A DNA stretch of 64,000 nucleotides from Orychophragmus violaceus (Eukaryota > Streptophyta > Magnoliopsida > Brassicales > Brassicaceae): the NCBI GenBank assembly GCA_030180135.1, contig CM058240.1:75697581-75761580 (forward strand), read 5' to 3'. The notes beneath the pieces are model-generated. The model was given only the letters and a program-made list of their open reading frames with translations, was not told where the DNA came from and did no database searches. Positions 46,586 through 59,716 of the stretch are shown here, piece by piece. Position numbers and translations under genes: made by a program. Each line of letters begins with the position of its first letter. The stretch's first letter is position 1.

Positions 46586-47082
46586 AGTGTCGATCGACAC
46601 AAAGCGTGTGTCGGTCGACACAGGGCGAATACGCGGAAATAATTTTAGGGTTTGTCGCATGGTGTCGATCGACACTAATCTTGTGTCGGTCGACACACCA
46701 CGAAAACTCGTAAAAGAATTTGAGGTTTATCGCATAATGTCGATCGACACTAATCTTGTGTCGGTCGACACACCACGAAGACGCTCACTCGGTCTTGGAG
46801 ATCGCCATGTGTCGGTCGACACAGACTATGCGAATGGATAGATCGGTTCAATTGGATTGAACCGGTTATCTCGCTCGGTTAATTTTAATTAACCAATTTG
46901 GTTCTGGTTTGGTAATGTCGATCGACACAGAGTTGTGTGACGATCGACATGGACTATTAAACCGGACCGGTTCAATTAGATTGAATCGGTTAAGGAAATT
47001 CGATCCGGTTTGACCGGTTATCGAAGACCGGTTTAAATTGGATTGTGTCGACCGATGCCAATTGTTGGCATCGATCGACACA
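46586..47082 (+). repeat. Paired CGATCG-palindrome array in Copia copy 2 leader
   Basis: Pairs start at 46586/46607, 46661/46682, 46736/46757, 46914/46936 and 47044/47067, plus a single site at 46808. Offsets are 21, 21, 21, 22 and 23 bp; the LTR pairs (46052/46073; 52790/52811) are 21. The first three pairs sit 75 bp apart (46586, 46661, 46736). Usual order is a CGATCG-core site then a CGGTCG-core site, as in copy 1 read on its own strand. Short plus-strand frames across the array (SIDTxxVSVDT) are by-products of the repeat. Confidence 0.88.
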
Positions 47083-47727
47083 CCATTCGCAAATTTGATG
47101 GTTGGACCTCAAATTTGTATATACCAGACCAAATTTAGTCCTAAAGTTCTTAATGAACCTAAACTTAATAAAACTGAATATTTTAATTCATTTAATAACT
47201 TCTTGGATGTATATTGGATATACATCAAGATTAAATAGTTCCTTTCCTCAACTAAATATCAAGTAATCTTGATGATTTGCCCGATCTTGTCTACTGTCAA
47301 GACTCGTTTCGTTGTTGGATAGCCTTAAAGTCCTTGGTATCCACAACAACATGAGTAAGACAGGTGATCATTGATAGACTTGCAGTGCGACTGTCGATGA
47401 TCACAAGACAGAAAGAGATTGGTTTACTTGACTGGGCTATCAGAAGTTCTGGGCCCAGAGACATCAGAGTGGATTAGACATGGATTGTCTCATCTGCGAC
47501 CAAGAATTGTACTGAGTACAATTAGCAATGATTTGCTTACCTAGATAACTAAAGTTTGGATGATGGCGAGTCGCCCACTCAAATTTTGGTGATCTGAGGA
47601 TCTTGGTTCATTGTATTCATCTGAGGAAACATAGTTTTTTGAATACAATGCGAGTTTTATTATTTAATAAGATTACTCATTTCCTTGAGCATCATAACTA
47701 AAACCTCTACCTCTCTTAATTACAGCT

Positions 47728-50700
47728 ATGTCTGTCTCAACTCACATCAACACTTTCTCGCTGAGATCCGTCCTTGAGAAGGACAAGTTAAATGAATCTA
47801 ATTTCTTGGAATGGTATCGGAACCTGAGAATAGTTCTCAGGCAGGAGAACAAGGAATATGTCCTTGAAAGAGTTCTCCCCGAGAGGCCACGTTCCAATGC
47901 CCCGCAAACAGAAAAGAATGCTTGGGATAAGCATTCTGCTGATGTCAAAGACGTTAATTGTCTAATGCTGGTGACTATGAACTCTGAGCTGCAGAAGCAA
48001 TATGAGAACGTGATGTCACCCATTGAGATGATTAATAGCCTGAAAGCTTTGTTTTAGGAGCAAGCTCGCACAGAGAGATACCAGACGGTTAAATCTCTCA
48101 TGGATTGCAAGCTGGCTAAGGGTCCAGTGAGTCCTCATGTCCTTAAAATGATGGGTTACATTGATAACATGGAGAAACTGGACTGTGCCATTAGCCAGGA
48201 GCTAGCCACTGACATGATTCTGCAGTCTTTGCCGTAGTGTTTTGATCAGTTCATCATGAACTACAACATGCAAAACATGACTAAGACATTGACTGAGTTG
48301 CACGGCATGCTGAAGACAGCAGAGCCGAATCTCAAGAAGGAAACTCCCAGTGTACTGATGGTACAAGGGGGTAAAAGGTTTAAGAAACCTAAGAAGGATA
48401 AGGGAAAGGCCCAAGTTGTCCAGACTGAGAGTCATGACAAGCCCAAGCCAAATCCCAAATCCGGGCCTTCTTCTGAGGACAAATGCAACTACTGCAAGCA
48501 GTTAGGGCATTGGAAGAGAGACTGCAAAAAGTTCATGGAAGATTACAAGAAGCTGAAGAAGACGTATGATGCGTCTGACTCAGGTATTTATGTTATCGAA
48601 CTTAATGTTATGTCTTCTAGTTCTACTTCGTGGGTATTGGATACCGGCTGCGGTGCTCATATTTGTACTGATGTGCAGGCACTAGGAAACAGTAGAACGC
48701 TAAAGAAAGGACAAGTGGAGCTACGGGTCGGGAATGGAGCTAAGGTTGCTGCACTGGCCGTAGGCACCTACGATTTGTCTTTATCTTCGGGCATGGTTTT
48801 AGCTTTGAATAATTGCTACTTTGTACCTGCGATTAGCAGAAACATAATTTCAGTTTCCGTTTTGGATTTGGAAGGTTTTGATTTTGCTGTTAAGAATAAA
48901 GTTTGTTCTTTTAATCGTGATGGTACGTTTTATGGTAGCGCCCCATTAGATAATGGGTTATATGTCTTAAACCAAGAAATGCCTGTCTTTAACATAAATA
49001 CAAAGCGGTTTAAGTCAAATGACGAAAACCCAACTTTCTTATGGCATTGTCGTTTGGGCCATATCAATGAGAAACGCATTCAGAGACTTCATCGTAATGG
49101 GCTTCTGGGATCATTTGATTTTGAATCATGTGAGAAATGCGAATCTTGCTTGATGGGCAAAATGGCTAGGGCCCCTTTCAACAAACCGAATGAAAGGGCC
49201 AGTGATTTATTGGGCCTTATTCATACTGATGTATGTGGGCCAATGAGCACTGTTGCCAGAGGAAATTACAAGTACTTCATTACCTTCACTGATGACTTCA
49301 GTAGGTATGACTATGTCTATTTGATAAGACACAAGTCAGAATCTTTTGATAGATTCAAAGAATTCAAGAATGAAGTACAGAACCAACTTGGCAAAAGTAT
49401 CAAAGTTCCGCGGTCAGATCGCGGAGGAGAATACTTGAGTCAAGAGTTCAGCGACTATCTGAGCGAGTGTGGAATTTTTTCACAACTCACTCCTCCTGGA
49501 ACACCCCAATGGAATGGAGTGTCAGAGAGGAGGAATCGAACCTTATTGGATATGGTTCGGTCTATGATGAGCCATTCAGATCTTCCATTATACTTTTGGG
49601 GATACGCTCTAGAAACGTCTGCGTTTACACTAAATAGGGTGCCATCTAAATCAGTGGAAAAGACACCACATGAATTGTGGACTGAGAATATTCCAAGTCT
49701 GTCTTTCCTGAAGATTTGGGGTTGTGAGGCTTATGTCAAACGTTTAATCTCTGACAAGCTCGCACCCAAATCAGATAAATGCTACTTCGTTGGTTATCCT
49801 AGGGAAACCAAGGCATACTACTTTTACAACCGATCTGAGAACAAAGTTTTTGTTGCTCGGGACTGTTCTTTTCTTGAGAGAGAATTTCTTTCTAAGAAAA
49901 AAAAGTGGGAGTAAAGTACATCTCGAAGAAATTCAAGATGCACATGAGACTGCTCAACCTGCTGAGGAAGAGCATCAGTTGGATCCACAAAGTTCTGTGG
50001 AACCCGCGCCTGTGGAGCCTGAAGTTCGCAGATCCGGAAGGATCCGTCAAGAACCCGAGAGATACTATGGATTTCTCGTGACCAATTGCAATGATCTGAT
50101 GATCATTGAAAGTGACGAACCAGCGACCTTCGCGGAAGCAATGATGGGCCCGGACTCCGAAAAGTGGCTTGGAGCATCTTGATCCGAAATGGGATCCATG
50201 TCAGAAAACCAAGTATGGTCCTTGGTCAATTTATCTAATGGTGCAAAAGACATTGAGTGTAAATGAATCTTCAAGAAGAAGATTGACGTGGATGGCAATG
50301 TCCAAATATACAAAGCTAGGATGGTGGCTAAAGGTTTCAAACAGATTCATGGTGTTGACTATGATGAAACCTATTCCCCAGTCGCTATGCTTAAATCCAT
50401 TCGGATTCTTCTAGCAACTGCCGCTCATTATGACTATGAGATTTGGCAGATGGATGTCAAAACTGCTTTCCTGAATGGTATTCTGAAAGAGGATGTGTAT
50501 ATGACACAACCTGAAGGTTTTGTAGATCCTAAGAATGCTGGGAAGGTATGCAAGCTTCATAAATCCATTTATGGATTGAAGCAAGCATCACGGAGTTGGA
50601 ATCTTCGTTTTGATGAAGCAGTAAAACAATTTGGTTTCATCAAGAACGAAGAAGAACCATGTGTATACAAGAAGACTAGTGGGAGCGGAATTGCGTTTCT

Positions 50701-51691
50701 TATACTGTATGTCGATGACATACTCCTTCTCGGTAATGACGTTCTGTTGCTTCAGTCTGTTAAGACTTGGCTCAGAAGTTGTTTTTTTCATGAAAGACAT
50801 GGGAGAAGCCGCGTACATCCTTGGAATCAGAATCTACAGAGATAGAGCAAACAGACTGATTGGATTGTGCCAGGACACTTATATTGATAAGGTGTTGCAC
50901 AGATTCAAGATGCATGATTCAAGAAGGGCTTCATACCGATGTCTCATGGCATTAGTATCAGCAAGAAGCAGTGTCCGGTGACACAGGCTGAGCGAGAACG
51001 CATGGGTAGGATTCCTTATGCTTCTACAATAGGATCTATCATGTATGTCATGCTCTGCACTCGTCCAGATGTAGCTTACGCGTTAAGCATGACGAGTAGA
51101 TACCAATCTGATCCAGGTGAAGATCACTGGACAGCTATCAAGAATATTCTCAAGTATTTGAGACATACCAAGGATAAGTTCTTGGTATATGGAGGAAGTG
51201 AAGAACTTGTGGTGAATGGATTCACTGATGCGAGTTTTCAGACGGACATAAACGATTTCCGATCACAATCTGGATATGTCTTCTGTCTAAATGGCGGTGC
51301 AGTGAGTTGGAAGAGCTCTAAGCAGAATACCGTAGCTGATTCCACGACGGAAGCTGAATATGTTGCTGCTTCAGAAGCGGCAAAAGAAGCTGTTTGGATC
51401 AAGAAGTTCATGACTGAACTTGGTGTGGTTCCTAGTATCTTGGAGTCAGTGGCTTTATTTTGTGACAACAATGGAGCCATTGCTCAGGCGAAAGAACCCA
51501 GGTCACACCAGAAGTCCAAACACGTAGAGAGGAGATATCACCTGATTCGTGATATCGTCAATAGAGGTGATGTGAAGATCAGCCGAGTTCCAACGGACGA
51601 GAATGTCGCTGATCCTCTGACTAAGCCACTCCCAAGGCCTAAGCATGAGAGTCATACGACTACTGTATGCATTAGAGATCTGAAGATGTAA
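47728..51691 (+). pseudogene. Copia copy 2 Gag-Pol remnant
   Basis: Same domain order as copy 1: Gag with CNYCKQLGHWKRDC, protease WVLDTGCGAH, integrase HCRLGHIN/SDRGGEY, RT with YVDDILL, RNase H with STTEAEYVAASEA. Disabling changes: TAG at 48055-48057 and 48235-48237, one extra A in an A-run near 49900, TGA at 50180-50182 and near 50266, and frame changes near 50785 and 50920. Start MSVSTHINTF at 47728, stop near 51691. Confidence 0.92.
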
Positions 51692-52511
51692 TCTTGATTC
51701 TAGTGGGAGTTTTGTGGTTTTATTTTAGTTATATTAAGATGTTCTTGCAAACATACTTTTGGATATGTTTAATGATATTTGATTTCAGCATTATTTATTG
51801 TGATCTAAATAATGGTCCCAAAATAAGTTTATGCCATATTATAGGTCATCAAGTTGAGGACTTGATCATGAAACCCTATAAATTATAGATGACATAAATT
51901 ATAATGTGTCCCTAGTCGAGGTTGTCAAAGTGGGACAATGACAACCACGAGAGACTAGATTGTGAGGTGACTGTTGACTAAGTTTCATGGAGTCAATGAT
52001 ATGATTATCACAGTCAGTCACATAGATATATGTTGATGAACATATGATCGGACGTGACCCGCTAATGAGAAGTCTCCAAATAGTTATATCTGTGTCATGA
52101 GAGATTCTCATTACGACTATAGAGTATAGTCCTTAAACCTGAGTTCATCATGCTTTCTAGCATATGAATTGGTACACTTTGACCTTGTCAAACGTCGACC
52201 CGTAACTGGCGGCTATAACGGCATTGCTTAGGTGTATCATGAAGTGTGTGTAGGAACAGGGATGGAACAAGATGGGATTTGTCCATCCTGTATAACGGGA
52301 GATGAATATCTCAAGGCCTATCGAAGATTCAATGCTGAGAAAATGTGTGGCCGCACTCAAACGAACTGTAGTTCAGTTGTTTGAATTGTTCAGTATAAGA
52401 TCAGGAGTTCGATAAACACGATGTTGGCTTAATAAGGATGACACTAATCTTGCCTTATGCCAAATCGAGATATAGAGACAAAAGGATTATAGGAATTGAT
52501 GATTCCAGTAC

Positions 52512-52522
52512 AAGTGGGAGAT
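52512..52522 (+). other. Copia copy 2 polypurine tract
   Basis: AAGTGGGAGAT directly before the 3' LTR. Confidence 0.85.
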
Positions 52523-53162
52523 TGTTGGGATAGTGTCCTAAAATCACACTTGTACTCACTCTTGATGATAGTTGTGTGTCGAGATCAGACATTCGTATAA
52601 TACTGAGCGGTTGCAATGTTTTGCTAGAAGCCTCTTGCAATATTTAAGTTGTAGACCTACTGCCAGTATTATATGATCCTATAGGGTCACACACCTAAGC
52701 AAACTGGAAGCTTAAATATGGGAATGATCATTATGGTAATGATCATGTTAATGTGTATTGGATACACATTAATATCGAGTGTATGGTGGTGTGTCGATCG
52801 ACACAGTATGTGTGTCGGTCGACACAGATCGGGTTTCGAAACAGACGTTTCGATTTTATGACTTAAACGAGTCGGCCCGTTTTGAGTGATTCTAGGTCTT
52901 AATAAAAACATTGAGTTTCGACCTAGAAGAGCAGTTGTCGTCTTTTTCTTGACAGAAAAACCAGAAACACCAAAACTCAGAAATCCCAAAGATCCGGCAC
53001 TAGCATCCCGGCTTTCCAAGTTTGTGTGCGTGTGTATCTGGTAGAGGCGAAGCATCTGAGTCGCTTACTGATCTTGTCACCAATCATTCCGCTGCCAGTT
53101 CAAGGTAAGAACGAGGTTGGTAATTTCAATATAACAAACCCTAGATCCTAGGCGATCCGACA
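52523..53162 (+). repeat. Copia copy 2, 3' LTR
   Basis: 640 bp, TGTTGG start, terminal CCGACA (one mismatch from the family end). Palindrome pair at 52790-52805 and 52811-52826, 21 bp apart. Confidence 0.92.
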
Positions 53163-53396
53163 AGGACTATTTAAAGAAGAAGTGGCGATTCATTCAAGAC
53201 ATTCCAACCCTAATCAAGAACACTTCGACTAGATAGCTCGATTATCATACTTTGTACTCTCTATTCGATTGTGTTTGTTCTATCTCGACGATCTATCTCA
53301 ATAAAGTCTTTGATTCATAGGAAATCTATATCATCTTTATATCCAAAAGTCCAAATCCACGATTACAAATCCTTGGTGTGAATCTCAGATCTCACA
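53163..53396 (+). repeat. Gypsy 5' LTR, part 2
   Basis: Remainder of the left LTR, from the second AGGAC copy to CTCACA. Only about 3 differences by eye from the right LTR over roughly 230 bp, far fewer than in part 1. Confidence 0.9.
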
Positions 53397-53398
53397 TT

Positions 53399-53415
53399 TG
53401 GCGCCGACTGTGGGG
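53399..53415 (+). other. Gypsy primer-binding site
   Basis: TGGCGCCGACTGTGGGG, two bases after the LTR. The TGGCGCC start is typical of plant Tat/Athila-type Gypsy elements; the tRNA was not identified. Confidence 0.8.
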
Positions 53416-53470
53416 ACTATCTATAGTTTTTCCTGTCTTAAGAATCAGATCCTAGATCCGATAGATCAAG

Positions 53471-55756
53471 ATGAATTCCGACCAATCTGGCTGTCCCAGC
53501 GCCACACCACCAGTCGACCAACCTCAAACGGTCGACGACGTTCCTCAGAACACCACCGGGGTAAGAACCATGGGCCAGACCGATGGCGTGTTGACGAGCT
53601 CTGCCTCAGTCTCCATGGCTTCGGCACCAGCCAGCTCAGTCGCTCAAACGATCGCGACGAGCCAGACTCCGACAAATGTTTTGTCAGGAACTAACGATCC
53701 GTGCAGGAACTGGGTATGGATGAGAAACGATTCAACTTCCGCCCCTGCTCCAAAAGGCGGATCTGGAACGCTCAGGCCTAACTCGCCACTGCCTTTTGCT
53801 CCACAGCGACAAAGCCTGGACGACCTCGCCGAAATTCGTTCAATGTTGACCCTGTTGGTAAACCGAACGAGAAGCAACGAGGCAAACGCACGGGCCCAAG
53901 AGACCGCAAATCGTTCTCTGGCCGCGCAGCTCGATGAACAGGAAAGGCGCATTAATGCCCGTCTTGAAGAACTCGCTAGCCAAAACCAGGGATGTATAAC
54001 AATGCGCGATCCGCGACCCCCCATAAGTCCTCCACCGCGAACACGCTTGGACTTCTCCCAAGTGGTAACACCCCCCAGAACGTCAGGAAATTTCGCTAGC
54101 ACGTCAAATAGCGGCTTCCGCCCTATAACGACCCCTATTGCGACTTTGACTCCATTCAGTTCGAGTTCTATGGTCACAAATCCGACCGGATCGGGAAACC
54201 GACCATTACCCGGACCACCACCTTTCCCGAGTAACTCCAATGTCCGACCGAGGCAACTAGGAAGCTCTGCTTTCGCCTCGAGCTCGGGACATCCTAACGG
54301 ATCGAATATGATATAGTTCCAAACGCCACAGATCGACCAGACAAGACCGATTCCAACAATCGATCTTCTCGACCCGATTTTCCCGGAAAAAACGTCGAAT
54401 CAGGCACAGTTCACGCCTATAGCAGGTGACGAACATGATATGCTAAGACAATAAATCGAGCAGGCTAAAGCCCAGTTCGCCAGTCTGAGCTCGAAAGTTC
54501 ACATGGCAACGAGCGCGACACCCGACATCGATCGAGTGATCGAAGAAACGAGACAAACGCCATTCACAGACTGGATCGCCTTCGCAAGAATCCGGGAAAT
54601 CAAGAAAACAAAATTTCTGGAATTTTCTGGAAAATCAGACCCGAAAGCCTATATCAGGGCATTCCGACTAGCAATGTCAAGGGTATACCTCGCTGACGAG
54701 GAGAGAGAGCCGGCTTTCTGCAGACTCTTCGCCGAAAACCTAACGGGCTCTGTCCTAGAATGGTTCGCCGGACTGGAAGAGAGATCCATCGATAATTTCA
54801 CCCAGTTCATGACGGCTTTCCTCAAACAATACTCCGTCTTTATCGAGGTAAAGAATACCGAGGTAGCTTTATTTGGCGTCTCTCAAAAACCCGACGAGAC
54901 ACTTCGCTCGTACATTGACAGATTTAAGGAAATAAAATCCAAAATCGCGAACCCACGCGACGAAGTAGCTATAGAAGCACTGAGACGTGGACTGTGGTAC
55001 TCTACCAGATTCCGCGAGGAAATAACAGTCCGCGAACCTCAAACACTCGATGACGCCCTTCATCGCGCATCGGCCTTTGCTCGCCTCGAGGACGAAACCA
55101 CGGCCCTCAGAGAAAAGCACCGAAAGGAAAAGAACTCGTCGGGCTCACAGAACTCAAACTCAAAAAAGGATTCCCGTAAATCTGGAAACGTTAATGCAGA
55201 AGAGAGCCCGAAGAGCTCGAAGAAATTCGAGTTCGACAAGGATAAATTATGTTACTTTCACAATAAAAAAGACACTCGACCGAAGAGTGCTATACTCGAG
55301 CTAAAGCCGAGGCTCAAAAACGAGAATCCAAAAACAACCAAGAATCAGAAGTCGAGGAGGAAACTCTATCTGACAAAAAGGAACGTAAACAAACCAAAGA
55401 GTCGAACACAAAAATGCCTTCTCAGAAAAAACGAGAACGGTCTAAGGAGTCAGAATCTCCCTCAAGGGTTGAAAAAGCGAGTCGAAGTCATTCTCGGCGA
55501 ACTCAGCTTATGTGGCACCCCAGGAGGCTCGGCGCTATCCCCACCTCCAGCTCCTATTAAGAGTTTCGCTCACGAATCAATCTCCCTCGTCTCTGCGGGG
55601 GGGGGGGGGGGGGGGGGGGGGGTGTACGGGCCATACCCCCTAAACGAGTTGAATTCATCTTCGGTGGCTCCAAACTATGCCGAGACTCGGTCAATTCAAT
55701 CAAAGCTCTTCAAAGAAGAGTCGAGACCGACAAAAGGGAGAAAATCCCAATGTTAG
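53471..55756 (+). pseudogene. Gypsy Gag remnant
   Basis: A Ser/Pro/Thr-rich N-terminal region (53471-54316) ends at TAG; the same frame, after another stop near 54452, continues at 54503 into a retrotransposon Gag domain (WIAFARIREIKKTKFLEFSGKSDPKAYI, LEWFAGLEERSIDNFTQF, LRSYIDRFKEI). A decayed zinc-knuckle region (CYFHNKKDTRP) follows, then out-of-frame sequence. A run of 26 G lies at 55597-55622. Not functional. Confidence 0.85.
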
Positions 55757-57609
55757 GTCCAGACCATGAAATCACTTTCCACGAGAGCGAGACAAACAAT
55801 CTTGACAAACCACACGACGATGCACTCCTCGTTTATCTAGTAGTTGGAGATGTCGAACTCTCGAGGATAATGATCGACACAGGAAGTTCGGTGGATGTCT
55901 TCTTGTACGACGCATTCAAAAAGATGGAGTTCAACGACTCTGAGATTGTCGAGGAACATACACCATTGGTAGGGTTCGCTGGCGAAACAACATATTCAAT
56001 GGGCTCTGTCTTCGCCCCAGTAATAGCTGGAGGAGTTCGAAGAATAACAGAGTTCGTCGTAGTAGATCGACCAGCTCCCTACAATGCAATTTTAGGTCGA
56101 CCTTGGATATACGACATGAAAGCTGTACCATCGACCTACGATCAATGCGTAAAATTTCCAACTCCGAAAGGGGTAAAAACCATTTACAGAAGTCAAAAGA
56201 TTTCCCGCAATTGCTATATGAATGGGTACAAGCAGATTGAGAAATCCCACACGTAGCAATTACAGAAAGAGGAAGAGCTCGCCACCATGCAAACCAAAAG
56301 GTCGAACGACCCAAGCCAAAAAGGACCTCCAAAGGACCTCACAACTCAAGTTTGTATAGACGACGCTCATCCCGAAAGACATCGGAATTGACCTATCGGA
56401 GCCAGTTAAAAACGAACTGATCTCTTTTCTTAAACAGAACGTCGACTCCTTTGCCTGGTCCTCAGCAGACATGAAAGGGATCGACATCGACGTAACCAGC
56501 AACGAGCTGAATGTCGACCCAACTTATAAACCGATAAGACAAAAACGTCGAAAACATGGCCCGGAACGAGCGCAAGCCGTCAACGACGAGGTCGATCGAT
56601 TACTGAAAATCGGATCGATCAGAGAGGTGAAATACCCCGATTGGCTTGCGAACCCCGTAGTGGTAAAGAAAAAGAATGGGAAGTGGAGAGTCTGCGTAGA
56701 ATTTAAGACGTCAACAAAGCATGTCCAAAAGACAGCTTCCCACTCCCACACGTCGACCGACTGGTCGAAGCCACCGCCGAACTTCAACTACTGTCCTTTA
56801 TGGATGCCTTCTCGGGGTACAACCAAATATTAATGAACCCCGGGGACCAAGAAAAGACTTCGTTCATAACTGATAGAGGCACATACTGCTACAAAGTTAT
56901 GCCTTTCGGACTAAAAAATGCAGGATCAACTTACCAACGCCTCGTCAACAAGATGTTTTCAGGACTCATGGGTAAAACCATGGAAGTCTACATCGATGAT
57001 ATGCTGGTCAAATCTTCTAGGTATGAGGATCATATCTCCCAACTAAAATAATGCTTCATCATTCTCAATAAATACATGATGAAACTCAACCCAGCGAAGT
57101 GAACATTCGGGGTCCCATCAGGAGAATTCCTTGGTTACTTAGTAACCGAAAGAGGGATCAAAGCAAATCCTAAACAGATCGCGACATTTATGGAGACAAA
57201 ATCTCCAAAAACGACGCGATAAGTCTAGCGTCTGACTGGCAAAATAACTGCTTTGAACCGCTTCATCTCGAGGTCGACGGATAAATGTCTACCCTTCTAC
57301 CACTTGCTCAAAGCGAACAAAAAGTTCCTTTGGGACGAAAAGTGTGAAGAAGCGTTCACCCAGCTCAAGTCTTATCTAAGCGAACCACCTATACTGGCAA
57401 AACCAGTAGAAGGGGAACCCCTCTACCTCTACCTAGCTGTCTCTACGGCAGCAGTAAGTCGAGTCCTGGTTCGCGAGGAACAAAACAAACAACGGCCGGT
57501 GTATTACATCAGTAAGACCTTAATAGATGCTGAAACCAGATACCCCGCCATGGAAAAACTTGCTTTAGCATTGGTCAAATCGGCTCGGAAACTCCGACCA
57601 TACTTCTAA
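55750..57609 (+). pseudogene. Gypsy protease, RT and RNase H remnant
   Basis: Aspartic protease with MIDTGSSVDVF and AILGRPWIYD, ending at a stop near 56256. Reverse transcriptase from about 56471 (YPDWLANPVVVKKKNGKWRVC), a frame change near 56800, FMDAFSGYNQI, YIDDMLVKSS, then stops at 57049 and further downstream. RNase H region 57253-57609 (KCEEAFTQLKSYL, RPVYYISKTL). Confidence 0.85.
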
Positions 57610-57624
57610 TCGCACTCAATCATA

Positions 57625-59716
57625 GTGATGACTTCTCAACCGCTGAGAACCATCCTTCACAGTCCAAGCCAGTCATGTCGACTAGTCAAATGGGCTATCG
57701 AACTTAGCGAGTACGACATCGAGTTTAAGGCTCGGACATGCTTAAAAGCACAAGTACTGGCTTACTTCATAATTGAACTCCATCCAACCATCGAACTCGA
57801 CCCGGCTTCCGCCAAGAGATGGAAACTTCACGTCGATGGAGCTTCCTCGAGGCAAGGATCCGGGGTCGGGGTAAAACTCGTCTCCCCTACGGGAGAGGTT
57901 TTAGAACAATCGTTCAAACTAGGATTTGCCGCGTTAAACAACGAAGCATAATACAAAGCGTTAATAGCCGGGCTCATACTAGCAATAGCGATAGGAGCTC
58001 GGGAAGTAGACGCTTTCAGTGATTCTCAACTGGTCACGAGCCAATACCACGGCGACTACGAGGCCAAAGATGAACGAATAGAAGCATACCTGCGGGTAGT
58101 CCATATCCTCGCCGACCAGATCGAATTCTTTGATCTAACACGGATCCCGCGAAGGGAAAACACCGCAGCCGATGCCCTAGCCGCGTTGGCATCGACATCA
58201 GATCCTAACCTCAAAAGGATCATACCAGTCGAGGGGATCAAAAAACCAAGTATCGACATAGCCCTGAAAGCTCTATCCTTGAAAGAGGACGAACCTACCA
58301 AAAAGGACGACGTCGAACACAAGGAACTACACGAGGATACTAGTCACGACATCGTCGAGATCGATGATGATCTCGACCCAAGAAATGCAGTGTATGTCGC
58401 GAACGTTCCTGATGGACCAATCCAAACTGCATCCACTAGTCAGGGACCCGAGCCTGACGATGAAAAAGATTGGAGAACTCCGATCATTCAATACATAACA
58501 AACGACGAAATCCCTGACGATAAATGGGAAGCACGAAAACTCAAAACACAGAGTGCGAGGTATTGCGTCACACAAGGAGAGCTTTTTAAGAGAAGTCTCT
58601 CTGGACCTTACCTTAAATGCCTTGATAAGAAGCAAGTCCGAGCCGTGATCATGCAGGCCCATGACGGATCCTGCGGAAGTCATTCCGGAGGACGAGCTCT
58701 AGCCATACGAATCAAAAGGCAAGGCTATTTCTGGCCAACAATGGCCGCCGAATGCGAATCTTTTTCCAGTAAATGCGACAAATGCCAAAAGCACGCCCCC
58801 ATTAACCACCAACCATCGGAGAAACTCTCCTCAATCTCCTCACCATACCCATTCATGAGATGGGGAATGGATATCGTAGGACCTTTAGTCGCATCCTACA
58901 AAAAGAAAGCTACGCACCTATTGGTAATGACAGATTACTTCACCAAATGGATCGAAGCAGAATCATACCAAAAGATTAAAGACGTTCACGTTAAGGAGTT
59001 CGTCTGGCGAAACATCGTTTGCCGACATGGACTACCCCACGAGATTGTCACCGATAACGGATCTCAGTTCATATCAAACACGTTCAAAGAGTTCTGCACA
59101 ACCTGGAACATAAAGCTGACTTACTCAACGCCTCGTTATCCTCAAGGAAACGGACTGGCAGAAGCAGCTAACAAATCGATCATGAACAGCCTCAAGAAAA
59201 GACTCAATGAGTGCAAAATAAGCTGGAGCGACAAGCTCCCAGCCGTACTTTGGGCTTACCGGACTACCCCCGCAAATCCACTGGCGAGACTCTCTTCTCG
59301 CTAGCTTATGGAATCGAGGCGGTAGTACCAGCCGAAATCCTCGTGTCAAGCATCCACAAAGAAGAATGCCCACGGCAAGAGGAGCTTAACAACGAGATGA
59401 TAACAGATGAGCTCGATCTCGTCGACGAAAGGAGAAACCTCGCACTAGCCCGAATCCAGAACTACCAACAAGCCGCAACCCGCTACTATGACTCCAGGAT
59501 TAAAACTCGAAGGTTTCAAGTAGGAGAGCTCGTCTTACGGAAAGTGTTCGACCATAAAAAGGAAGAACACGCTGAAAAGTTATGAGCAAAGTGGGAAGGT
59601 CCTTACCAGGTCCCCGATGTTGTGAAGGACGGGGTCTACCGACTCAAGTTGGTGGAAATCCAGAAACCTGAACTGCGACCCTGGAATATCATCAACCTCA
59701 AAAAGTACTTTCATTG
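57625..59716 (+). pseudogene. Gypsy second RNase H and integrase remnant
   Basis: After the first RNase H comes an additional RNase H-like domain (KLHVDGASSRQGSGVGVKL, FSDSQLVTSQYHGDYEAKDE, NTAADALAALAST), the archaeal-type RNase H of Tat elements; one stop interrupts at 57949-57951. Integrase: zinc finger HDGSCGSHSGG...CDKCQKH, catalytic core GMDIVGP, TDNGSQF, GLAEAANKSI. A frame change near 59285 precedes AYGIEAVVPAEI; a stop at 59583 precedes the C-terminal KWEGPYQV. Ends about 59716. Confidence 0.85.

Larger units (their letters stand above)
45767..53162 (+). mobile_element. Copia LTR retrotransposon (copy 2), degenerate
   Basis: Same family as the element at 4801-12140, in plus orientation. 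Left LTR 45767-46426, right LTR 52523-53162 (its last bases mutated from CCAACA to CCGACA). The target duplication AGGAC lies at 45762-45766 and 53163-53167. PBS at 46428-46439, polypurine tract at 52512-52522. LTRs differ by roughly 50 substitutions and indels by eye (about 7-8%), much more than copy 1. The polyprotein has several stops and frameshifts. Inserted in the left LTR of the Gypsy element. Confidence 0.93.

Noticed and set aside
46586..46823. Regular short repeats with near-constant spacing that might suggest a CRISPR-like array
   Set aside because: Plant nuclear retrotransposon leader; repeats are palindromic pairs in non-coding DNA with no associated cas genes.
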